In this document: one piece after another, positions 42,530 through 46,331 of the stretch
Position numbering within the stretch: position 1 is the stretch's first letter
How the letters are laid out: each line of letters opens with the position of its first letter
DNA from: Chelativorans sp.
GTDB lineage: Bacteria; Pseudomonadota; Alphaproteobacteria; Rhizobiales; Rhizobiaceae
Direction of reading: 5' to 3'
Length of the DNA: 46,331 nucleotides
Assembly: GCF_031180965.1 (NCBI RefSeq)
Contig: NZ_JAPSLH010000031.1
Location: 1 to 46,331 of the forward strand
Translations under genes and position numbers: made by a program
The notes under the pieces: model-generated
The model's database searches: none
Seen by the model: the letters and a program-made list of their open reading frames with translations, nothing else
What the model was told of the DNA's origin: nothing

Positions 42530-43288
42530 TCAGTGGGCAAACCTTATCGCCTGCAGCGCGGTTCCGTTCCTCTTCAGCCAGGCCTTGCAGCGGTCGGTAT
42601 CCGGGCACAGCCTCTCGCAGAGCTTCCAGAAGTCCGCGCCGTGGTTCATCTCCTCAAGATGTGCCACCTCATGCGCCACGAGATAGTTGATCACGGCAGG
42701 GGGCGCCATCATGATGCGCCAGGAAAAGGACAGCACCCCGTCCGAGGTGCAAGATCCCCAGCGGCTGGTCGTGTCCTTATAGCGGATCGCCTTGGCCTTC
42801 CGTCCCACCGCGGATGTGTGGCGGGCGACGAGCACCTCGATCTCGCGCCGCGCCTCGCGCTTCAGGAAGTCGGCGATACGGCGCGGCAGATGCCGCCGGT
42901 CCCCGTTGACGATGAGCGCCGGCTCGCCGTCGATCGTCGCGACGGTGACCGTTCCGCGGGTGCCCGGTTCATGCACGATCAGATGCGCCACGCCGCGCAC
43001 CGGTATCTTTATGCCCGGCCGGACCAGCGGCTGTTCCGGCAGCTTCTTCAGCCGCTCCTCGATCCAGCCGCGATGGCGCTCCAGGAAACGGTCCACCTCA
43101 CGGGCCGAAAAGCCCGGCGGAACGGTAACGCGCAAGCCTCCGCCGGCCGGCGCGATCCGCAGCGTCAGCCGTCGGGCACGATCATTCTCCACGATCTTGA
43201 GCGGCAGCTCCCGCCCGGCAACCAGGTGGATGCGCTCGGCGGCAGGTTTCGCTTTCGGTGGGGTGCGCTTCAGAAGACGGGACAGCAT
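42530..43288 (-). CDS. YgjP-type zinc metallopeptidase (DUF45/M48-like)
   Basis: This 252-residue cytoplasmic protein has the YgjP-like domain. HEVAH near residues 203-207 supplies two zinc ligands and the catalytic Glu, and the third ligand His lies in NHGADFW. The segment YKDTTSRWGSC is family-specific. The substrate is unknown; the family is related to SprT and WLM proteases. The position between trpF and the DUF2852 gene does not show a pathway. Confidence 0.88.
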   Translation of the reverse strand: MLSRLLKRTPPKAKPAAERIHLVAGRELPLKIVENDRARRLTLRIAPAGGGLRVTVPPGFSAREVDRFLERHRGWIEERLKKLPEQPLVRPGIKIPVRGVAHLIVHEPGTRGTVTVATIDGEPALIVNGDRRHLPRRIADFLKREARREIEVLVARHTSAVGRKAKAIRYKDTTSRWGSCTSDGVLSFSWRIMMAPPAVINYLVAHEVAHLEEMNHGADFWKLCERLCPDTDRCKAWLKRNGTALQAIRFAH

Positions 43289-43354
43289 TTCCGCAAGAAT
43301 ATGTGATTCGGACGGCGGCGGGGGAGGGGGTCATGGCGGAGAGTTCCGCAAATG

Positions 43355-43380
43355 AAAACGGCGCCCGTTGGGGCGCCGTT
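43355..43380 (-). terminator. Rho-independent terminator of the DUF2852 gene
   Basis: On the minus strand a perfect 10-bp stem AACGGCGCCC/GGGCGCCGTT with a 4-nt loop (43380-43371, 43366-43357) ends in TTTT (43358-43355). It lies 23 bp after the stop at 43403. Confidence 0.75.
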
Positions 43381-43402
43381 GAGAGAACCGGTTGGCTCGG
43401 GA

Positions 43403-43819
43403 TCAGCCGAGATCCGTCACGGTCGGAGCATTCGGCCCGCGATTGTTGCGCTCGCGCATGAAGCGGTCGAACTCTTCCTGGTCCTTGGCGCGGCGAAGCT
43501 CGCGTACATATTCATCGAACTCGTTGCGCATGGCGTCGAGCTTGCGGCGCTCCTCTTCCAGCCGCTCCAGCTCCTTGGCCCGCCAGTCGTCGAACGCGAC
43601 GTTGCCGGTGCTGGCATAGCTGCGGGTGGCGCGGCGGCAGTTGGAAAAGAGGCCGTCCGTCGTGCGATTGACGCCGCGCTTGAACTCGGTGAGCCGGTCG
43701 CCCCAGAGAATATAGGCGAGCATGGCAAGGCCCAGTGGCCAGAACACCATAAAGCCGATCACCATGAGGGCGATCGTCGCCGGCGTCCAGGCGGGGCGGA
43801 TCAGGGCAGAAGTGGTCAT
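43403..43819 (-). CDS. DUF2852 membrane protein
   Basis: This 138-residue protein has two hydrophobic segments close together (about 13-41) followed by a long charged coiled coil (about 75-125, rich in Glu, Arg and Lys). It matches the DUF2852 family, restricted mainly to alphaproteobacteria; no function is known. I chose the ATG at 43819, with GAGGAA nine bases upstream, rather than the GTG two codons earlier. A terminator follows directly, so it is probably transcribed alone. Confidence 0.83.
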   Translation of the reverse strand: MTTSALIRPAWTPATIALMVIGFMVFWPLGLAMLAYILWGDRLTEFKRGVNRTTDGLFSNCRRATRSYASTGNVAFDDWRAKELERLEEERRKLDAMRNEFDEYVRELRRAKDQEEFDRFMRERNNRGPNAPTVTDLG

Positions 43820-43948
43820 CGTCACCAGTTCCTCATCGAGGGGTTGAAGGTCGGGGCGCGGCCGCGTCTTCCGAAATGGGAAGGTAAAAACACCCTTTCA
43901 AGAGATAGCCTGCCAAAAAAGCGCAGGAACCTGGAATCCCTTTCGCGC

Positions 43949-44722
43949 TTATAGGGCCCGCTCTACCAGGGAAGCGACCACGCGCAGCATGAGGCTGATG
44001 TCCTGGGGGCGCGAAAGCCTGTGGTCGCCATCGCGGATGAGCGAGAGCGTCACGTCGTCCACCGGGAGGTGCTCCACCAGCCGCATGGCATGGGCGTAAG
44101 GCACGTCCGGATCGGCCATCCCCTGCAGGATATGGACCGGGCAATGGGTGTCGATGATCCCCTCCAGCACCCGGTTGGCTCGGCCGTCCTCTATAAGCGC
44201 GCGGGTATAGATATAAGGCTCAGGGGAGTATTCGGACGGCTTCTCGAAATAGCCTTGGCTTTCCAGCGCCTCCCGTTGCGCTTCGGTGAGCTTCGGCTCG
44301 ACAAGCTCGCTGGTGAAGTCGGGTGCGGGCGCAAGCAGGAGAAGTCCGCCGACGCGCGCGCCCTCGCCGGCCTTGTGCAACTCCTGCGCCATGCGCAAGG
44401 CGATCCACGCGCCCATGGAGGAGCCGACGAGAATCTGCTTGCCATCCGTGAAGCGGCGGAAGACGGCCAGGCTCTCGGCGAGCCAGCGGGAAATCGTCCC
44501 CTCTACAAAGGCGCCGCCGGATTCACCGTGGCCAGAATAGTCATGCCGGGTGCAGGCGATCCCGTGCTCGCGCGCCCAAGCGTCGAGGGCCTGCGCTTTC
44601 GTGCCCTTCATGTCCGAGCGGTAGCCGCCGAGCCACACCAGTCCCGGAGAGCGGCCCGGCCGATGACGCACCGCTATCGCTCTTCCGTCGACTTCGATAC
44701 CGGTTGGTTCGGCATCGTCCAT
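43949..44722 (-). CDS. Alpha/beta hydrolase (ABHD10-like)
   Basis: This 257-residue serine hydrolase has the nucleophile elbow GSSMG with Ser102, the oxyanion-side motif WLGGYRSDMKGTKA, and the His in GDHRLSRP near the end. The acid residue is likely in GMADPDVP. The sequence resembles the eukaryotic ABHD10 thioesterase/esterase; the natural substrate here is unknown. AAGGAGG lies five bases before the ATG. It is divergent from infC, with 186 bp between. Confidence 0.87.
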   Translation of the reverse strand: MDDAEPTGIEVDGRAIAVRHRPGRSPGLVWLGGYRSDMKGTKAQALDAWAREHGIACTRHDYSGHGESGGAFVEGTISRWLAESLAVFRRFTDGKQILVGSSMGAWIALRMAQELHKAGEGARVGGLLLLAPAPDFTSELVEPKLTEAQREALESQGYFEKPSEYSPEPYIYTRALIEDGRANRVLEGIIDTHCPVHILQGMADPDVPYAHAMRLVEHLPVDDVTLSLIRDGDHRLSRPQDISLMLRVVASLVERAL

Positions 44723-44823
44723 GAGACCCTCCTTATGGCTCGGCCGTGCAGCGGAATTTTGCGTGCGCCCGTTTTATGCGCGGTCGCGCGCCCGGGGCGT
44801 GATTCTTCCGTCGGGTTATGCTA

Positions 44824-44853
44824 TTGACACTCGACCCGGCAAGCCCACATAGC
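44824..44853 (+). promoter_or_regulatory. Candidate infC promoter
   Basis: Perfect -35 TTGACA at 44824-44829 is followed by an 18-bp spacer and CATAGC at 44848-44853. The transcript would begin near 44860, about 50 nt before the AUU start. The -10 is weak, as is common in this group. Confidence 0.45.
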
Positions 44854-44908
44854 GCTCGGCTCGCTTCGGGCCACAGCGATTCCCGCAACAGCTGAGGAGA
44901 CAACGACC

Positions 44909-45445
44909 ATTCGCAGACCATTCAAAGCGGCGCCGACCGTCAAGGAAGGCCCCCGTACCAATCGCGAAATCCGGGTCCCCCGGGTTCAGCTCATCGACGA
45001 CGAGGGCAACAATCGCGGCATTGTCCCGATCGATGAAGCTTTGAGGATTGCCGAGGAGGCGGGCCTGGATCTCGTCGAGATTGCGCCCAATTCCGAACCC
45101 CCCGTCTGCAAGATCGCCGATTTCGGCAAGCTCAAATATATGAGCCAGAAGAAGGCGGCCGAGGCGCGGAAGAAGACCAAGACCATCGAGATCAAGGAGA
45201 TCAAGATGCGTCCGAACATCGACACCCATGATTATGAGGTGAAGATGCGCTCGGTGCGCCGCTTCTTCGAGGAAGGCGACAAGGTCAAGCTGACGCTGCG
45301 CTTCCGCGGTCGTGAAATGGCCCATCTGGAGCTGGGCATGAAGCTGCTCAACCGCGTCCGTGAGGATGTGGGCGAGATCGCCAAGGTGGAAGCCGAGCCG
45401 AAGCTCGAAGGGCGCCAGATGATGATGGTTCTCGCCCCGAAATAA
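44909..45445 (+). CDS. infC: Translation initiation factor IF-3, AUU start
   Basis: IF-3 binds the 30S subunit and rejects non-canonical start codons. The protein has 178 residues with N-domain [20 protein letters not shown] and C-domain motifs [14 protein letters not shown]-like and [15 protein letters not shown]. No ATG, GTG or TTG precedes it after the in-frame stop at 44825. The only canonical-type start is TTG 45041, inside the conserved N-domain. ATT at 44909 is preceded by GAGGAG nine bases upstream and gives the expected N-terminus [15 protein letters not shown]. An AUU start is known in E. coli infC, where IF-3 thereby represses its own translation. Confidence 0.93.
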   Translation: MRRPFKAAPTVKEGPRTNREIRVPRVQLIDDEGNNRGIVPIDEALRIAEEAGLDLVEIAPNSEPPVCKIADFGKLKYMSQKKAAEARKKTKTIEIKEIKMRPNIDTHDYEVKMRSVRRFFEEGDKVKLTLRFRGREMAHLELGMKLLNRVREDVGEIAKVEAEPKLEGRQMMMVLAPK

Positions 45446-45500
45446 CCAAGATGCGGTTCAACCCTCGCCGACAGTCCTTTCGCTGGATGCGGGGTTGAAT

Positions 45501-46121
45501 ATGAGTGGCGAGACCGCCAGGGCGATGGCTGCATTCCAGTCGTCGCGCCGCTACGTGCTTGCGTTCCTTATCGGCATCGTTTGCGTGCTGCTCATCTTCG
45601 GTGGTTCGCTGCATGACGATCTGGGGCATGAGCGGATCGAGTCCTTCGGTCTTGCCTTCATTCTTGTCGGCATCGGCGGCCGGCTCTGGTCGATTCTTTA
45701 TATCGGCGGGCGGAAATCCGCCGAACTGGTTTCCACCGGTCCCTATTCTGTCACGCGCAACCCGCTCTACTTCTTCTCCACAATCGCGGCGGGCGGTGTC
45801 GGCGCGCAGACGGGGAGCCTGGTCATCGCGGGTCTTTCCGCCGCCTTCTGTGCCACGGCCTTCTACCTCGTGGCGCTGCGCGAGGAGCGGCACCTGAAGG
45901 TCATGCTCGGCGCGCCCTATCTCGCCTATCTCAAGCACGTGCCGCGCTTCCTCCCCAATCCGCGGCTCTTCAGGGACCAGGTTGAGGTCACCTTCAGGCC
46001 TGAGATCTTCAACCGGACGCTGCTCGATGGCCTCGTCTTCCTCGCCTCCATCCCGTTCTTCGAACTGGTGGAGGAAGGCCAGGAAATGGGGATCATCCCC
46101 GTCCTCTTCTGGTTTCATTGA
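45501..46121 (+). CDS. Isoprenylcysteine carboxyl methyltransferase-like membrane protein
   Basis: This 206-residue protein has four or five hydrophobic helices and the ICMT/PEMT-type motif GPYSVTRNPLYFF, then EERHLKVMLGAPYLAYLKHVPRF, which binds S-adenosylmethionine in relatives. The methyl acceptor is unknown in bacteria; phospholipid or isoprenoid methylation are options. I chose the ATG at 45501; a TTG two codons upstream is an alternative. It sits between infC and rpmI, genes that are usually adjacent. Confidence 0.82.
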   Translation: MSGETARAMAAFQSSRRYVLAFLIGIVCVLLIFGGSLHDDLGHERIESFGLAFILVGIGGRLWSILYIGGRKSAELVSTGPYSVTRNPLYFFSTIAAGGVGAQTGSLVIAGLSAAFCATAFYLVALREERHLKVMLGAPYLAYLKHVPRFLPNPRLFRDQVEVTFRPEIFNRTLLDGLVFLASIPFFELVEEGQEMGIIPVLFWFH

Positions 46122-46144
46122 TCTCGAGCAAGCCGGGAAAGCTG

Positions 46145-46172
46145 TTGCGATTGTTGCGACATGGGGCTATAA
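46145..46172 (+). promoter_or_regulatory. Candidate rpmI promoter
   Basis: TTGCGA (46145-46150), 16 bp, CTATAA (46167-46172). It would give a leader of about 105 nt before rpmI, which includes a small hairpin CGAGC-TTTC-GCTCG around 46230. No known L20 or L35 leader motif is recognised. Confidence 0.45.
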
Positions 46173-46285
46173 GCCCGCCGTTCGTGTGAGCCGTCCGGCA
46201 GGGCATGCCGTGGCGGCTCGTAATGCTTGCGAGCTTTCGCTCGATAAGAACCAGGCGCTCGGCGCCTAAAATTCGGAGAAGCAAA

Positions 46286-46331
46286 ATGCCCAAGATGAAG
46301 ACGAAGTCTGCCGTCAAGAAGCGGTTCAAGG
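46286..46331 (+). CDS. rpmI: 50S ribosomal protein L35, start of gene only
   Basis: The window ends 15 codons into this gene. The visible residues MPKMKTKSAVKKRFK match the start of L35. CGGAGAAG lies upstream of the ATG. The order infC...rpmI agrees with the usual infC-rpmI-rplT block, so rplT probably follows outside the window. Confidence 0.93.
   Translation, partial: MPKMKTKSAVKKRFK

Noticed and set aside
45041-45445. infC starting at TTG 45041
   Set aside because: This would remove a conserved part of the N-terminal domain; ATT 44909 has a good ribosome site and gives the full protein.

Overview
The window is high-GC, gene-dense DNA from an alphaproteobacterium of the order Hyphomicrobiales (Rhizobiales). 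Protein resemblance points to the Phyllobacteriaceae/Brucellaceae side (Mesorhizobium, Chelativorans, Nitratireductor or Brucella relatives), but I cannot name a genus. The evidence is the order chvI-chvG-hprK-EIIA(Man)-HPr-ahcY, a DivL with tyrosine at the phospho-acceptor site, a TsaE-AmgK fusion followed by murU and addB-addA, the block trpF-trpB-cutA-trpA-accD-folC, and an AccD without zinc-ribbon cysteines. All of this looks chromosomal. I see no insertion sequence, prophage, CRISPR array, rRNA or tRNA.

Layout. (1) 1-4713, minus strand: a transcription unit led by a DRL/DXR-II-like oxidoreductase (SAF domain), then E1-alpha, E1-beta and a partial E2 of a pyruvate/acetoin-type 2-oxoacid dehydrogenase. 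A promoter with an overlapping palindrome lies ahead of it. (2) About 4924-5048, plus strand: a non-coding RNA with three hairpins, each exposing a CU-rich anti-Shine-Dalgarno loop, as in the alpha-r14/NfeR1 family of rhizobia. (3) 5075-7656, minus: a coupled diguanylate cyclase and c-di-GMP phosphodiesterase. (4) 7807-15354, plus: an alpha-glucosidase, a cassette of two short-chain dehydrogenases around a membrane-anchored SRPBCC protein, a three-gene phospholipid cassette (PlsC-like, CdsA-like, and a CDP-alcohol phosphatidyltransferase with an altered signature), and a secreted SleB-type cell-wall hydrolase. (5) 15471-18795: phospholipase-D/cardiolipin-synthase-like, YbhN-like and endonuclease/exonuclease/phosphatase-like genes, the same trio as E. 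coli ybhP-clsB-ybhN in another arrangement. (6) 18857-24953, plus: an SPW-repeat membrane protein, then chvI-chvG-hprK-EIIA-HPr-ahcY, which joins the envelope/host two-component system, the regulatory PTS and the SAH hydrolase of the methyl cycle. (7) 25142-36913, plus: divL, tsaE-amgK, murU, addB and addA with overlapping stop/start codons, then trxA and a strong terminator. (8) 36990-42380, minus: trpF, trpB, cutA, trpA, accD, folC. (9) 42530-44722, minus: a YgjP-type metallopeptidase, a DUF2852 protein and an alpha/beta hydrolase. (10) 44909-46331, plus: infC with an AUU start codon, an isoprenylcysteine-methyltransferase-like membrane protein and the start of rpmI.

The most interesting items are the anti-Shine-Dalgarno sRNA in the 4.7-5.1 kb gap, the DRL-like gene leading a 2-oxoacid dehydrogenase operon behind its own operator, the phospholipid cassette whose last enzyme has three signature residues substituted at preserved spacing, the infC AUU start that ordinary start-codon rules miss, and several strong inverted repeats at promoters (hprK/EIIA gap, ahcY, sRNA). 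No wholly unknown multi-gene system is obvious. The best candidates for new biology are the DRL-dehydrogenase unit and the SDR/SRPBCC plus phospholipid cassettes.
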